From Pseudogulbenkiania subflava DSM 22618 (lineage in GTDB: Bacteria; Pseudomonadota; Gammaproteobacteria; Burkholderiales; Chromobacteriaceae), in contig NZ_FXAG01000008.1 in assembly GCF_900177275.1 (NCBI RefSeq), positions 1-64,000 on the forward strand: DNA of 64,000 nt. The letters run 5' to 3'. The first letter of the stretch is position 1. Each line of letters opens with the position of its first letter. Under the pieces are notes generated by a model. That model was not told where the DNA came from. It saw only the letters and a list, made by a program, of their open reading frames with translations, and did no database searches. Below are positions 1 through 13,109 of this stretch, one piece after another. A program made the position numbers and the translations under genes.

Positions 1-68
1 ATCGATTACCCAATTCGAAATGGAAGCCAACCGGCTTCCAGGCTTCTTCTAGTTTGTTGACAGTTTAT

Positions 69-183
69 GTCTGGCGGCCTTAGCGAGGTGGTCCCACCCC
101 TTCCCATCCCGAACAGGACCGTGAAACGCCTTAGCGCCGATGATAGTGCGGCATTGCCGTGTGAAAGTAGGACACCGCCAGAC
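69..183 (+). rRNA. 5S ribosomal RNA
   Basis: About 115 nt with the classic 5S layout. The 5' end TCTGGCGG pairs with the 3' end CCGCCAGA to close helix I. The loop-B/C segment CCCATCCCGAACAG and the GAAAGTAGG segment near the 3' end are both conserved 5S landmarks. It is the last gene of an rRNA operon reading into the window from the left and is followed at once by an intrinsic terminator. Confidence 0.95.
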
Positions 184-193
184 TCCCCTCAAG

Positions 194-224
194 AAAGCCC
201 AGCTCACTACGAGCTGGGCTTTTT
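194..224 (+). terminator. rRNA operon terminator
   Basis: AAGCCCAGCTC and GAGCTGGGCTT form an 11-bp stem around a short loop (CACTAC region), followed by a T run. It starts about 10 nt after the 5S 3' end. Confidence 0.9.
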
Positions 225-326
225 GCTTTGGCGCGGCCAAAACCCCGTGCCGCCCGCCGTGTCCCCGACGCGCTGGCGCTTGGGGTGGCGGTGGCTCTGC
301 GTTACTCCCCCTGCCGCTGATGGCAA

Positions 327-350
327 GAAAAAGGCCGGATCACCGGCCTT
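327..350 (-). terminator. potF terminator
   Basis: AAGGCCGG-ATCA-CCGGCCTT is a perfect 8-bp stem. Read on the minus strand it is followed by TTTTT, so it terminates potF, whose stop codon is at 375. Confidence 0.85.
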
Positions 351-374
351 GGTAACACCATGACAGCCCGAAGG

Positions 375-1469
375 TTACTTCTGAGTCTTGATTTCCTGCC
401 ACAGACGGGTGGTCAGTCGCTGCAATTTCGGATCCATCGGCAGCATCACGAAACTGTGCTGAATGTCCTGAGGAGTCGGGAAAATCGACGGGTTGCTGAG
501 GTTTTCCTTCTTGATGAACTTGCGCGCCGCCAGGCTGCCCGGTGCATAGTTCACGGTGTTGGCGTTGGCAGCCGCCACCTTGGCGCTCATGTTGTAGTCG
601 ATGAACTTGTAGGCGTTGTCGACGTTCTTGGCATCTTTCGGGATGACCATGCTGTCGACCCAGATGGCGACGCCTTCCTTCGGTACCAGCGGGGTAATCT
701 TGACCTTGTTTTTGGCTTCTTCGGCACGCACGCGGGCGATATTGAGGTCGCCACCGTAGCCGTAGACCAGGCACAGGTTGCCGCCGGCCAGTTCATTGAT
801 GTAGCCGGAGGAGGAGAAGCGGGTGATGTAGGGGCGGATGGTTTTCAGCAGGGCTGCGGCTTCCTTGTAGTCGGCCTCATTCTTGCTGGCGGGGTCCTTG
901 CCGAGGTATTTCAGTACCATCGGGAATACTTCACCCGGCGAGTCCAGTACGCTGACGCCGCAGGATTTGAGCTTGGAAACGTTTTCCTTCTTGAACAGGA
1001 TGTCCCACTGTTTTTCCGGGAGTTTACCGCCCAGTGCCTTGGTGACCTTGTCGGTGTTGATGCCGATGGTGTTGACCCCCCAGAAGTAGGGCACCGCGTA
1101 CTTGTTGTCCGGGTCGAACTTGGTCATGAGCTTGAGCAGTTCCGGATCCAGTTCTTTGTAATTGCTCAGCTTGGATTTGTCGATCGGCTGGTAGATGCCG
1201 GCCTGAATCTGCTTGGCGAGGAACTGGTTGGTGGGAACAACGATGTCGTAACCCGACTTGCCGGTGAGCATTTTGGCCTGCAGGATTTCGTTACTGTCAT
1301 AGACGTCGTAGCGCACCTTGATGCCGGTCTGCTTCTGGAAAGTGGGAATGGTGTCTTCGGCGATGTAGTCGGACCAGTTGTAGACGTTCAGCACACTGCT
1401 GGCGGCGTGGCTGGCCGAGGCGGCCGTAGCCAGAGCACTGGCAACAAGAATGACAGCCTTACGTTTCAT
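375..1469 (-). CDS. potF: polyamine ABC transporter periplasmic binding protein
   Basis: A 364-residue periplasmic solute-binding protein of the PotF/PotD family (PF13416-type), which captures putrescine or spermidine for an ABC importer. Residues 1-22 are a signal peptide ending in SHA-A. The mature start VYNWSDYIAEDTI and YDVYDSNEI closely match PotF, as do VPYFWGVNTIGIN and the C-terminal ATANTV-like and QRLTTRLWQEIK regions. No permease or ATPase gene is adjacent, so it is an orphan here and its transporter must be encoded elsewhere. It is convergent with the rRNA operon and has its own terminator. Choice between putrescine and spermidine cannot be made from the sequence alone. Confidence 0.9.
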   Translation of the reverse strand: MKRKAVILVASALATAASASHAASSVLNVYNWSDYIAEDTIPTFQKQTGIKVRYDVYDSNEILQAKMLTGKSGYDIVVPTNQFLAKQIQAGIYQPIDKSKLSNYKELDPELLKLMTKFDPDNKYAVPYFWGVNTIGINTDKVTKALGGKLPEKQWDILFKKENVSKLKSCGVSVLDSPGEVFPMVLKYLGKDPASKNEADYKEAAALLKTIRPYITRFSSSGYINELAGGNLCLVYGYGGDLNIARVRAEEAKNKVKITPLVPKEGVAIWVDSMVIPKDAKNVDNAYKFIDYNMSAKVAAANANTVNYAPGSLAARKFIKKENLSNPSIFPTPQDIQHSFVMLPMDPKLQRLTTRLWQEIKTQK

Positions 1470-1811
1470 AGGAAACTCCTTCGACGGGGGTTACGATCTT
1501 GAGTCAAGTAGGCACGAGCCGACACCCGGATTGCCGTGTCGGTAAAACGCTTGTATAGATCAACGCTTCATCATAGTTCAGCTGATCAGCACTCTGTCAT
1601 TTAACCTGCTCTGCCGGGTACGGGCAAGACCTTTGTCTCGGGCCGGGCACGGATTGGACGAGGGCGTCGGACGTGTTCACCGTTTGGGCCGACAGAGCGC
1701 GCGCCACGCCTTATCCGCTAGGGCGGAGCCCTCCTTGGACGGAAGGCCGAATGGCATGGGTAGACGAAATGTGCAAAAATTCGACTAACTAGACGAATTG
1801 CAGGTTTCTCC
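1470..1811. other. potF-rppH divergent intergenic region
   Basis: 342 bases with no gene. It must hold the divergent promoters of potF and rppH, but I see no convincing -35/-10 pair. It contains the inverted repeat at 1519-1542 in the potF leader. It also contains an 8-bp direct repeat TAGACGAA (1761-1768 and 1790-1797) just ahead of rppH. Confidence 0.5.
1519..1542. promoter_or_regulatory. inverted repeat upstream of potF
   Basis: CCGACAC and GTGTCGG arms (7 bp, perfect) separated by 10 bases. It sits 50 nt upstream of the potF start, so it could be an operator or a leader hairpin. No known regulator motif is recognised. Confidence 0.35.
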
Positions 1812-2348
1812 ATGCTGGACCGGGACGGATACCGCCCCAATGTCGGAATCATCCTCATCAACGCCCGTAACGAGGTGTTCTGGGGCAAGCGCGTGCGCGA
1901 GCACTCGTGGCAGTTTCCGCAAGGGGGCATCAAGCCTGGTGAGAGTCCGGAAGCAGCGATGTACCGTGAGCTGCTCGAAGAGGTCGGTCTCTTGCCACAA
2001 CATGTCAAAATTCTCGGCCGTACGCGCGACTGGCTGCGCTACGACGTTCCGACCAACTGGGTGCGGCGCGAATGGCGCGGCAGCTACAAGGGCCAGAAGC
2101 AGATCTGGTTTCTGCTGAAACTGGTCGGCCGCGATTGTGATGTTTGCCTGAGGGCGACCAACCACCCCGAGTTCGACGGCTGGCGCTGGAACGATTATTG
2201 GGCGCCGGTCGATCTGGTGATCGAGTTCAAACGCGACGTCTACCAGCGTGCCCTGGGTGAGTTGTCCCGCTTTTTGCGGGGCATGGAAAGCTACGAGACT
2301 TACCTGCAGCGCCGCCATTCCGCACCGGAAAAGACCGACGAGAGCTGA
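1812..2348 (+). CDS. rppH: RNA pyrophosphohydrolase RppH
   Basis: A 178-residue Nudix hydrolase that removes pyrophosphate from the 5' triphosphate end of mRNAs, which triggers 5'-end-dependent RNA decay. The N-terminus [15 protein letters not shown] is the RppH hallmark. The Nudix box spans about residues 38-60 (WQFPQGGI, then RELLEEVGL), carrying the metal-binding glutamates. The WLRYD and GQKQIWFLL segments are also typical. The stop codon overlaps the start of the following DUF2238 gene by one base, so rppH, DUF2238 and parE look co-transcribed. Confidence 0.95.
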   Translation: MLDRDGYRPNVGIILINARNEVFWGKRVREHSWQFPQGGIKPGESPEAAMYRELLEEVGLLPQHVKILGRTRDWLRYDVPTNWVRREWRGSYKGQKQIWFLLKLVGRDCDVCLRATNHPEFDGWRWNDYWAPVDLVIEFKRDVYQRALGELSRFLRGMESYETYLQRRHSAPEKTDES

Positions 2349-2985
2349 TGCGCATGCCGATATCCACGGCTCTTCCTCGTCCCTGGTTGCCTTTCGGGCT
2401 GGTGGGCATGGTCGTGCTGTGGTCGGCGCTAGGTGCGCACGATGCGGCGACCTGGTGGCTGGAGGCGATTCCGGCCGTGCTGGGCTTGCCGCTGGTCTGG
2501 TGGCTGTGGCCGCGTTTTGCCTGGAGCCCGCTGGCGGTATGGGCCATGTCATTGCACGCCATGGTGTTGCTGGTAGGGGCGCACTATACCTATGCGCTCA
2601 CCCCGCTCGGCTTCTGGCTGCAGGAGCTGTTCGATTTTTCCCGTAATCATTATGACCGTATCGGCCACCTGGCCCAGGGGTTTTTCCCGGCCATCCTGGC
2701 GCGTGAGGTGCTGCGCCGGCAGACTCCGCTGCAGGGTGGCTGGCTGACATTTATGGTGGTGTGTTTCTGCATGGCGCTGTCCGCCTGTTACGAGCTGGTG
2801 GAGTGGTGGACCGCGCTGGCCATCGGCGCTGCCGCCGATGCCTTTCTGGCGACGCAGGGCGATCCATGGGATACCCAGTGGGATATGTTCCTGGCGCTGT
2901 GCGGTGCACTCGTTTCCCAATTGTTTTTTGCCCGCGTTCACGAACGCCAGATCGGCCGACTGAGCGCGTTAACCATCGACACGCT

Positions 2986-2989
<4 letters not shown>
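2348..2989 (+). CDS. DUF2238 (YjdF-family) inner-membrane protein
   Basis: 213 residues with about six hydrophobic segments, so an integral inner-membrane protein. It carries the conserved DUF2238/YjdF signature: HYTYAL near residue 77, the RNHYDRIGHLAQGF block near 98, YELVEWW near 147 and TQGDPWDTQWDM near 166. The invariant charged residues in these blocks suggest a catalytic or ion-handling role, but no function is established for the family. It overlaps rppH by one base and parE by four (ATGA). ATG at 2354 is an alternative start. Confidence 0.85.
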
Positions 2990-4950
<1,961 letters not shown>

Positions 4951-4985
4951 GTCCAGCGCTGCTCGGCAGCATCGGCAAGGCGCGA

Positions 4986-5021
4986 GTTGGCCGCCAGCCT
5001 GGTAACGGGCTGGCGGCCAAC
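4986..5021. terminator. perfect 14-bp inverted repeat after parE
   Basis: GTTGGCCGCCAGCC and GGCTGGCGGCCAAC are perfect 14-bp arms around the loop TGGTAACG. There is no T run, but its place between the convergent parE and LysR genes suggests a bidirectional terminator. The arms begin GTTGGCCG, close to but not the same as the 11-mer found elsewhere in the window. Confidence 0.6.
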
Positions 5022-5136
5022 GCCGTTTGGGCAGCCGGAAGGGCCTGGTAGATCCGGCCGCTCTGCCGGCCTTCGATGCGGCGCTGATGGGTGAGTGCCA
5101 CTGGGCTCGTTGGTCGGCTCAGGCTCGCCGCTCGGC

Positions 5137-6027
5137 TCACTCGCTGCCGGTGGCCTCTTCCTCCAGCCAGGCACAAAAGGCCGAAACCAGTTCGTCTCCC
5201 ACCAGGCTTTGCGGCACGACCCAGCAATAGCCCTTGACCACCACCTCCGGTCCCGGCAGCGGAGCCACCAGCTTGCCGGAGGCGAGTTCTTCCTCGATCA
5301 CCGGCAGTGGACCGAGCGTGACGCCGAGACCGTCGATGGCGGCCTGCAGCGCCAGGTAGTAGTGGTCGAAATGCTGGGTGGCGGCGGGCTGCAGTGCCGG
5401 TGCCCCGGCAGCGGCGAGCCAGCGTTCCCAGGCGACCGGCCGGGTTTCCGAGTGCAGCAGGGTGTGCTGGGTGAGATCGGCCACGCTGGCGATGGGGTGG
5501 CGTGCGAGCAGCGCCGGGCTGCACACCGGCAGTTCACGCTCGGCAAGGAAGGCATGGGCAACGAAGCCGCGCCAGTGCTCCTGACTGCGGCGGATGGCGA
5601 TGTCGAAGTCGGCGTTCTGGTTGTTGATGGCAGCGTCGGAGGTGGCCAGGCGCAGTTCGACGCCAGGGTAGCGCAGCTGGAAGCGGGTGAGGCGCGGCAG
5701 CAGCCAGTGCATGGCGAGCGTCGGCGTGACGTTGATCTGGAGGCGGCGGCCCTGGCGGCGCGCGGTCAGGGCCTCGGTGGCGCCGGCAATGCCGTCGAAC
5801 GCCGTCTGCAGTGCCGGCAGGTAAGCCTGGCCGGCGGCGTTGAGCGTGACGCGGCGGCCGCGCCGCTCGAACAGGGTGAAACCGAGCCAGTCTTCGAGTT
5901 GCTGCACCTGGCGGCTGATGGCGCCGTGGGTCACATGCAGGGCTTCGGCGGCGGCGCTGAAGCTGCCGAGGCGAGCTGCGGATTCGAAGGCTCTGAGGGC
6001 GTTGAGCGGGGGGAGGCGACGGGACAT
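5137..6027 (-). CDS. LysR-family regulator (GcvA-like)
   Basis: A 296-residue LysR-type transcription factor. The winged helix-turn-helix is at residues 1-62 (LPPLNALRAFESAARLGSF, then THGAISRQVQQLE), and a periplasmic-binding-protein-like effector domain follows (about 92-290). The PPLNALRAFE start and VTPTLAMHWLLPRL block place it in the GcvA/AmpR group. It is divergent from the two ChrA genes with only a 76-bp gap, so these are its likely targets. The effector is unknown. Confidence 0.85.
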   Translation of the reverse strand: MSRRLPPLNALRAFESAARLGSFSAAAEALHVTHGAISRQVQQLEDWLGFTLFERRGRRVTLNAAGQAYLPALQTAFDGIAGATEALTARRQGRRLQINVTPTLAMHWLLPRLTRFQLRYPGVELRLATSDAAINNQNADFDIAIRRSQEHWRGFVAHAFLAERELPVCSPALLARHPIASVADLTQHTLLHSETRPVAWERWLAAAGAPALQPAATQHFDHYYLALQAAIDGLGVTLGPLPVIEEELASGKLVAPLPGPEVVVKGYCWVVPQSLVGDELVSAFCAWLEEEATGSE

Positions 6028-6103
6028 GCAGTTGAGTTTATCTCACCAGCGTCGCCATAAAAACTCGTTTGTGCCGTGCCGGCCGCAGGGGTAGCCTTGC
6101 GCC

Positions 6104-6658
6104 ATGGATACCACTCTGCATACCCCACGCCGGCAGGAGTTGTTTGCCGGTTTCTTTTCTGTCGGGCTGTCCGGCTTCGGCGGCGTGCTGCCGCTGGCGC
6201 ATCGCATGCTGGTGATGCAGCGGCGTTGGCTGTCCGATGCCGAATTCACCGAGGTGCTGGGGCTGGGGCAGGTGCTGCCCGGACCCAATATCGTCAACGT
6301 GGCGGTGGCGGTCGGCTCGCGCTTTCACGGTGTCAGCGGTGCGCTGGCGGCGGTGGGAGGGCTGATGCTGGCGCCCTTGGTGATCGTGCTGTCGCTCGCT
6401 ATGCTGTATGGGCATTACCAGTCCGTGCCTGCCTTGCGCGGCGTGCTGGCGGGACTGGCGTCGGCGGGGGCTGGGCTGGTGGTGGCGATGGGACTGAGGT
6501 TGGCCGAAAAGCTGGAGCGGCGCGGCTGGTGCCTGGTCATCTCGCTGCTCACCCTGGTCGCGGTCGGGCTGTGGCGCCTGCCGCTGCTGGCAGTGCTGCT
6601 GGTGCTGGCTCCGCTGGCGATCGCGCTGGCGTGGCGGACACGGGAGCGGTGGTCATGA
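6104..6658 (+). CDS. chrA: chromate transporter ChrA, first half-size subunit
   Basis: 184 residues of the ChrA (CHR) family, an inner-membrane antiporter family best known for chromate efflux. The motif FGGVLPLAHRMLVMQRRWLSD and the GLGQVLPGPNIVNVAVAVG block are the CHR domain signature, and there are about five hydrophobic segments. It is a short-chain type with one CHR domain, paired with the next gene, which overlaps by four bases. The real substrate may be sulfate-like or unknown, as many short ChrA pairs do not confer chromate resistance. Confidence 0.85.
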   Translation: MDTTLHTPRRQELFAGFFSVGLSGFGGVLPLAHRMLVMQRRWLSDAEFTEVLGLGQVLPGPNIVNVAVAVGSRFHGVSGALAAVGGLMLAPLVIVLSLAMLYGHYQSVPALRGVLAGLASAGAGLVVAMGLRLAEKLERRGWCLVISLLTLVAVGLWRLPLLAVLLVLAPLAIALAWRTRERWS

Positions 6659-7176
6659 GCGTGCTGCTGTCGCTGCTGGGGACGTTTTCGCTGTTTTCGC
6701 TGATGGCGGTGGGGGGCGCGAATGCGCTGCTGCCGGAAATCCACCGTTACGTGGTGGAGTCGAATGGCTGGATGACCGGGACGGAGTTCGCCGCCTTGTT
6801 CGCCATCGCGCAGGCCGCACCCGGGCCCAATGTGTTGGTGGTGAGCCTGATCGGCTGGAAGGTGGCGGGCATCCCGGGCGCGCTGGTGAGCACGCTGGGC
6901 ATGTGCGGGCCGTCGTCGCTGTTGAGTTTCTATGTGGCGCGGTTGTGGCAGCGATTTCGTGCCTCGCCGTGGCGCCGAGTGATCGAACGCGGGCTGGCGC
7001 CGGTGACGATCGGCCTGGTGCTGGGCAGCGCCTGGCTGTTGAGTCGTTCCGCCAACGACGGCTGGGCTTCCTGGCTGCTGTGCGGGGCGACCGCCGCGGT
7101 GGCGTGGAAGAGCCGGCTCAATCCGTTGTGGCTGTTGGGGGCGGGGGCCTTGCTGGGCTGGCTGGGGCTGGTGTGA
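6655..7176 (+). CDS. chrA: chromate transporter ChrA, second half-size subunit
   Basis: 173 residues, second CHR-domain protein. It shows MAVGGANALLPEIHRYVV and FAIAQAAPGPNVLVVSLIGW, the same motifs as its partner, and about five hydrophobic segments. The ATG overlaps the previous stop (ATGA), so the two are translationally coupled and probably form a heterodimer equivalent to a long ChrA. The LysR gene on the other strand probably controls both. Confidence 0.85.
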   Translation: MSVLLSLLGTFSLFSLMAVGGANALLPEIHRYVVESNGWMTGTEFAALFAIAQAAPGPNVLVVSLIGWKVAGIPGALVSTLGMCGPSSLLSFYVARLWQRFRASPWRRVIERGLAPVTIGLVLGSAWLLSRSANDGWASWLLCGATAAVAWKSRLNPLWLLGAGALLGWLGLV

Positions 7177-7219
7177 AATCGGGCTCGACGGCTACGCGCC
7201 GGCAGGGATGAAGGCGGGG

Positions 7220-7225
7220 TATAAT
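7220..7225 (+). promoter_or_regulatory. possible hemE -10 element
   Basis: A perfect TATAAT lies 36 bp before the hemE start codon. No good -35 hexamer is found 16-18 bp upstream, so this is a partial promoter call. Confidence 0.4.
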
Positions 7226-7255
7226 GAAAAATGAAACCAATCACTGCCATTCATC

Positions 7256-8323
7256 ATGACCACGCTCAAGAACGATACTTTCCTGCGGGCCCTGCTCAAG
7301 GAGCCCGTTGAATACACCCCGATCTGGATGATGCGCCAGGCCGGCCGCTACTTGCCGGAATATCGCGCCACGCGCGCGCGCGCCGGCAGCTTCATGGGCT
7401 TGTGCACCAGCCCGGAGTTCGCCACCGAGGTGACGCTGCAGCCGCTGGAGCGCTTCCCGCTCGACGCCGCGATCCTGTTCTCCGATATTCTCACCGTGCC
7501 GGATGCGATGGGGCTGGGGCTGTATTTCGCCGAGGGCGAGGGGCCCAAGTTCCAGCACCCGCTGCGCGACGAGGCCGCCATCAAGGCGCTCTCGGTGGCG
7601 CCGATGGACAAGCTGCAGTACGTGTTCGACGCCGTGGCCAGCATCCGCAAGGCGCTGGACGGCCGGGTGCCGCTGATCGGCTTCTCCGGCAGCCCGTTCA
7701 CGCTGGCCTGCTACATGATCGAGGGCGGTGGCTCGGACGACTTCCGCAACGTCAAGGCGATGCTGTACAGCCGCCCGGAACTGCTGCATCACATCCTCGA
7801 CATCAACGCGCGTACCGTCACCGACTACCTCAATGCCCAGATCGATGCCGGTGCACAGGCGGTGCAGATCTTCGATACCTGGGGCGGGGCGCTGACCCAC
7901 GCCGCCTACAAGACCTTCTCGCTGGCCTACATGCAGAAGATCATTGCCGGCCTCAAGCGCGAGGCGGATGGTCGTCGTGTGCCGGTGATCGTGTTCACCA
8001 AGGGCGGCGGCCAGTGGCTGGAAGACATCGCCACGATCGGTGCCGACGCCATCGGGCTCGACTGGACCACCGACATCGCCGACGCGCGTCGCCGTGTTGG
8101 CGGCGAGGTGGCGCTGCAGGGCAACCTCGATCCCAACGTGCTGTTTGCCAGCCCGGAGGGCATCGAAAAGGAAGTCAGCCGCATCCTGTCCTCCTACGGT
8201 CAAGGTAGCGGCCACGTGTTCAACCTGGGCCATGGCATTTCCCAGTTCGTCAACCCGGATCACGCCGCGGTGCTGGTCGAGGCGGTGCATCGTCTGTCGG
8301 TTCCCTACCATTACCACGGTTGA
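7256..8323 (+). CDS. hemE: uroporphyrinogen decarboxylase
   Basis: A 355-residue enzyme that decarboxylates the four acetate side chains of uroporphyrinogen III to give coproporphyrinogen III in heme synthesis. The substrate-binding [12 protein letters not shown] block is at about residue 25, the ILFSDIL segment near 81 carries the catalytic Asp, and [18 protein letters not shown] and the C-terminal FNLGHGI are all present. Length is normal for the family. It is separated from priA by a 368-bp gap and has its own terminator. Confidence 0.97.
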   Translation: MTTLKNDTFLRALLKEPVEYTPIWMMRQAGRYLPEYRATRARAGSFMGLCTSPEFATEVTLQPLERFPLDAAILFSDILTVPDAMGLGLYFAEGEGPKFQHPLRDEAAIKALSVAPMDKLQYVFDAVASIRKALDGRVPLIGFSGSPFTLACYMIEGGGSDDFRNVKAMLYSRPELLHHILDINARTVTDYLNAQIDAGAQAVQIFDTWGGALTHAAYKTFSLAYMQKIIAGLKREADGRRVPVIVFTKGGGQWLEDIATIGADAIGLDWTTDIADARRRVGGEVALQGNLDPNVLFASPEGIEKEVSRILSSYGQGSGHVFNLGHGISQFVNPDHAAVLVEAVHRLSVPYHYHG

Positions 8324-8691
8324 GACGTTGTCATAGCCAACCGGGGGTATATATGCCCATGCGGCCATTGGTTTTCCAGTGGCCGTTTTACTTTGCGGGT
8401 TTTTGCTGTCAAGGGATTGACAGGGGTTCCAACAGTTGTTCCATGACTTATGCACACCGACGTGGCCTGCGCATGAGGCGGGAGCAGGGTTTGACCCAGC
8501 TTGGCGCAAACAGGTTAAGTTTTTGAATTAATTGATAAATATAATTTGATTAATTTTTGTGCAAACTAACTGCAACGGCGCGGATCAACCATTCGGCATC
8601 GTCGCAAGGCAGTTGTGCACAATGTTATCCACAGCTTCTGTGGGCAGGTGGCAGAAAGCCTTGCCTGGACAGGGTTTGCGCGGGGGAGCGA
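8324..8691. other. hemE-priA intergenic region with DnaA-type boxes
   Basis: 368 bases without a gene. After the hemE terminator it contains TTATGCACA (8448-8456), an AT-rich block (about 8517-8566) that stands out from the GC-rich surroundings, TTGTGCACA (8613-8621) and a perfect consensus DnaA box TTATCCACA (8625-8633). This could be a DnaA-controlled promoter region or part of an origin. Confidence 0.55.
8363..8389 (+). terminator. hemE terminator
   Basis: GGCCATTGG-TTTT-CCAGTGGCC is a 9-bp stem with one G-T wobble, followed by GTTTTA. It begins 40 nt after the hemE stop. Confidence 0.8.
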
Positions 8692-10871
<2,180 letters not shown>

Positions 10872-10872
<1 letters not shown>

Positions 10873-12305
10873 TGAAACGATTACGCGCCATGGCGCTGCT
10901 GGTGCTGTCCTGCTGGATGCTGCCGGCCTGCGCGCTGGAACTGTACGGCATCCATGCCGACGAGATCGCGCTGTGGGCGGCCCCGGTGGAAGGGAAGGGC
11001 GTGTTCGAGGCGTACCGCGCCGAGCAGGCCGTCAATCCAGCGTCGACCATGAAGCTGCTGACCGGCTGGAGCGCGCTGACCCGGCTCACCCCCGACTACC
11101 GCTGGCACAGCGAGCTGGTGTCGGCGGCGCCGTTGCGGCACGGCGTGCTGCAGGGCGATCTGTACTGGATCGGCGCCGGCGATCCGCGGTTTGCCAACCG
11201 CGACCTGCAAGACATGCTGCGTACCTTGCGCGCGCGCGGCATCGAGCGCATCCAGGGGCGGCTACTGCTCGACAAGTGCGCCTTCAGCCGCATCGGCAGC
11301 GCCAGCGATTTCGGCGGCGATGTCGGGCGCGTGTTCATGGTCGATCCCGACACCCACCTCACCGGGCTCAAGGTGGCCTGGCTGCGCTTCTTCAACGACG
11401 GCAACGGCGCCCGCGTCACGCTCGATCCGCCGCTGGCCGGGGTGCGCCTGACCAGCGCACTGAGCGACGGCGGCGAGGGCCCCTGCGACGACGTGCGGCG
11501 GGTCGTCAGCATCCAGGTCGAGAACGAGCATGTCAGCGTCAGCGGTGCCTTGCCAAGAAGCTGTGACGGGGCGCAGAGCTACGTCAACGTGCTCGACCAC
11601 GACCAGTACGCCGCCCAGGCCTTCACCGCGCTGTGGCGCGAGCTGGGCGGGCGCGGAGCGGCGGCCAGCGGCCGTGGCACGGCACCGCCTGAGGCGCGCG
11701 TGCTGGCCAGCCATGACTCCGACCCCTTGCCGGCCGCCTTGGCGGACATCAACAAGTACAGCAACAACACCATGGCGCGCATGTTGTACCTGACGCTGGG
11801 GCGGGTGGCCGGCGGCAGCGGCGACACCGTGGCCGACGCCGAGCGCGCCGTGCGGCAAACGTTGGCCGAAGCCGGCATTCCCGCCACGCCGCTGGTGCTG
11901 GAGAACGGCGCCGGGCTGTCGCGCCAGGAGCGCGTTTCGGCCAGGCTGCTGGGCGAAGTGCTGAGAAGCGCGGCGCGTGGTCCCTACGCCGGCGAGTTCC
12001 TGGCCAGCCTGCCTATCGCCGCGGCGGACGGCACGCTGAAGAAGCGCTTTGCCAACCTGGGACCGCGCCTGCGGCTGAAGACCGGCACGCTCGACGGCGT
12101 GCGTGCCCTGGCCGGTTACTGGCAGGCGGCCGACGGCCGTCGGCTCGCCCTCGTCGCCCTCGTCAACAGCCCGCGCGCCGCCGAACTGGTGCCGGCGCTG
12201 GACCGGGTGGTGAGCGACCTGGTGACGCGTTTTGATCCCGCCGCCGGCGGGCAGCCGGAGTATAATTTGCCGGTACCTCCAAGCCTTCCTGTGGAACCCC
12301 GATGA
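10872..12305 (+). CDS. dacB: D-alanyl-D-alanine carboxypeptidase/endopeptidase (PBP4 type)
   Basis: 477 residues of the class C penicillin-binding protein family (peptidase S13), which trims or cleaves peptidoglycan cross-links in the periplasm. A signal peptide ends near residue 21 (ACALE). The catalytic S58-T-M-K61 lies in NPASTMKLLTG, the SxN motif is in KYSNNTMARML, and KTG is in LRLKTGTLDGV. Its ATG overlaps the priA stop, and its last bases overlap grxC. The copy of GTTGGCCGAAG at 11861 encodes the TLAEAG segment. Confidence 0.95.
11861..11871 (+). repeat. GTTGGCCGAAG motif (in dacB)
   Basis: Exact 11-mer inside dacB, in frame for Leu-Ala-Glu. Confidence 0.75.
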
Positions 12306-12559
12306 AACCCGTAACCATGTACACCACCGCCGTCTGCCCCTACTGCATCCGTGCCAAGCAACTGCTGGCACGCAAGGGCGTGGCCGGCATCACCGAAATC
12401 CGCGTCGACCTGGAACCGGCCGAGCGTGAGAAGATGATGAGCCGCACCGGCCGCCGCACCGTGCCGCAGATCTACATCGGCGACAGCCACGTCGGCGGCT
12501 TCGACGACCTGGCGGCGCTCGAGCACGCCGGCAAGCTCGACGTGCTGCTGGCGGACTGA
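12302..12559 (+). CDS. grxC: glutaredoxin 3
   Basis: An 85-residue dithiol glutaredoxin that reduces protein disulfides with glutathione in the cytoplasm. The active site CPYC is at residues 12-15, the cis-proline block RRTVPQIYIG is near 56, and the glutathione-binding GGFDDLAAL is near 69. The start overlaps the dacB stop (ATGA), and TATAAT at 12261-12266 could give it its own promoter. The grxC-secB-gpsA order is typical of Betaproteobacteria. Confidence 0.95.
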   Translation: MKPVTMYTTAVCPYCIRAKQLLARKGVAGITEIRVDLEPAEREKMMSRTGRRTVPQIYIGDSHVGGFDDLAALEHAGKLDVLLAD

Positions 12560-12651
12560 CGGTGACTCCGGCTGCGCTTTCATGCGATGATGCCGGCTGA
12601 TTTTTCCCTTATTTGATTCCACCCCATGGCGGGTGTCAGGCGAGATTGAAC

Positions 12652-13104
12652 ATGAGCGAACAACAAGAAGTGCAACCGGTTTTCTCCATCGAAAAAATCT
12701 ACGTGAAGGACCTGTCCCTCGAAGTGCCGAACGCCCCGCAGGTGTTCCTCGAGCAGGCTCAGCCGGACATCGACATGCAGCTCGCCTCGGAAGGCAAGCT
12801 GATCGAGGATGGCTTCTACGAGTGCACGCTGACCGTCACCGTGACCGCCAAGTTGCCGGAAAAGACCATGTTCCTGGCCGAAGTGGCGCAAGCCGGCATC
12901 TTCCAGATCCGCGACGTGCCGGCCGACGACATCGAGCCGATCCTCGGCGTGGCCTGCCCGAACATCCTGTTCCCGTACGCGCGTGAAACCGTGTCCAGCC
13001 TGGTGAACCGCGCCGGCTTCCCGCCGGTGCTGCTGTCGCCGATCAACTTCGAGTCGCTGTACATGCAGCAGCGCGCCCAGTTGGCCGAAGCCGGCAACGC
13101 CTGA
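12652..13104 (+). CDS. secB: protein-export chaperone SecB
   Basis: A 150-residue cytosolic chaperone that keeps secretory preproteins unfolded and hands them to Sec[20 protein letters not shown] near residue 11 and the [20 protein letters not shown] block near 107 are the family signatures. The start at MSEQQEV follows a weak purine-rich site. The stretch QLAEAGNA at the C-terminus is encoded by a GTTGGCCGAAG copy. Confidence 0.97.
   Translation: MSEQQEVQPVFSIEKIYVKDLSLEVPNAPQVFLEQAQPDIDMQLASEGKLIEDGFYECTLTVTVTAKLPEKTMFLAEVAQAGIFQIRDVPADDIEPILGVACPNILFPYARETVSSLVNRAGFPPVLLSPINFESLYMQQRAQLAEAGNA
13080..13090 (+). repeat. GTTGGCCGAAG motif (in secB)
   Basis: Exact 11-mer at the 3' end of secB, in frame for Leu-Ala-Glu. 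Confidence 0.75.
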
Positions 13105-13109
13105 TCCGT

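Larger units (their letters stand above)
1..374. other. rRNA operon tail and spacer
   Basis: There is no protein gene here. Bases 1-68 are the spacer between the 23S gene (outside the window) and 5S. It holds an 8-bp stem TGGAAGCC/GGCTTCCA (21-40) that could be a processing signal. After the 5S gene and its terminator, 225-326 shows nothing I recognise, and 327-350 is the terminator of the opposing potF gene. Confidence 0.7.
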
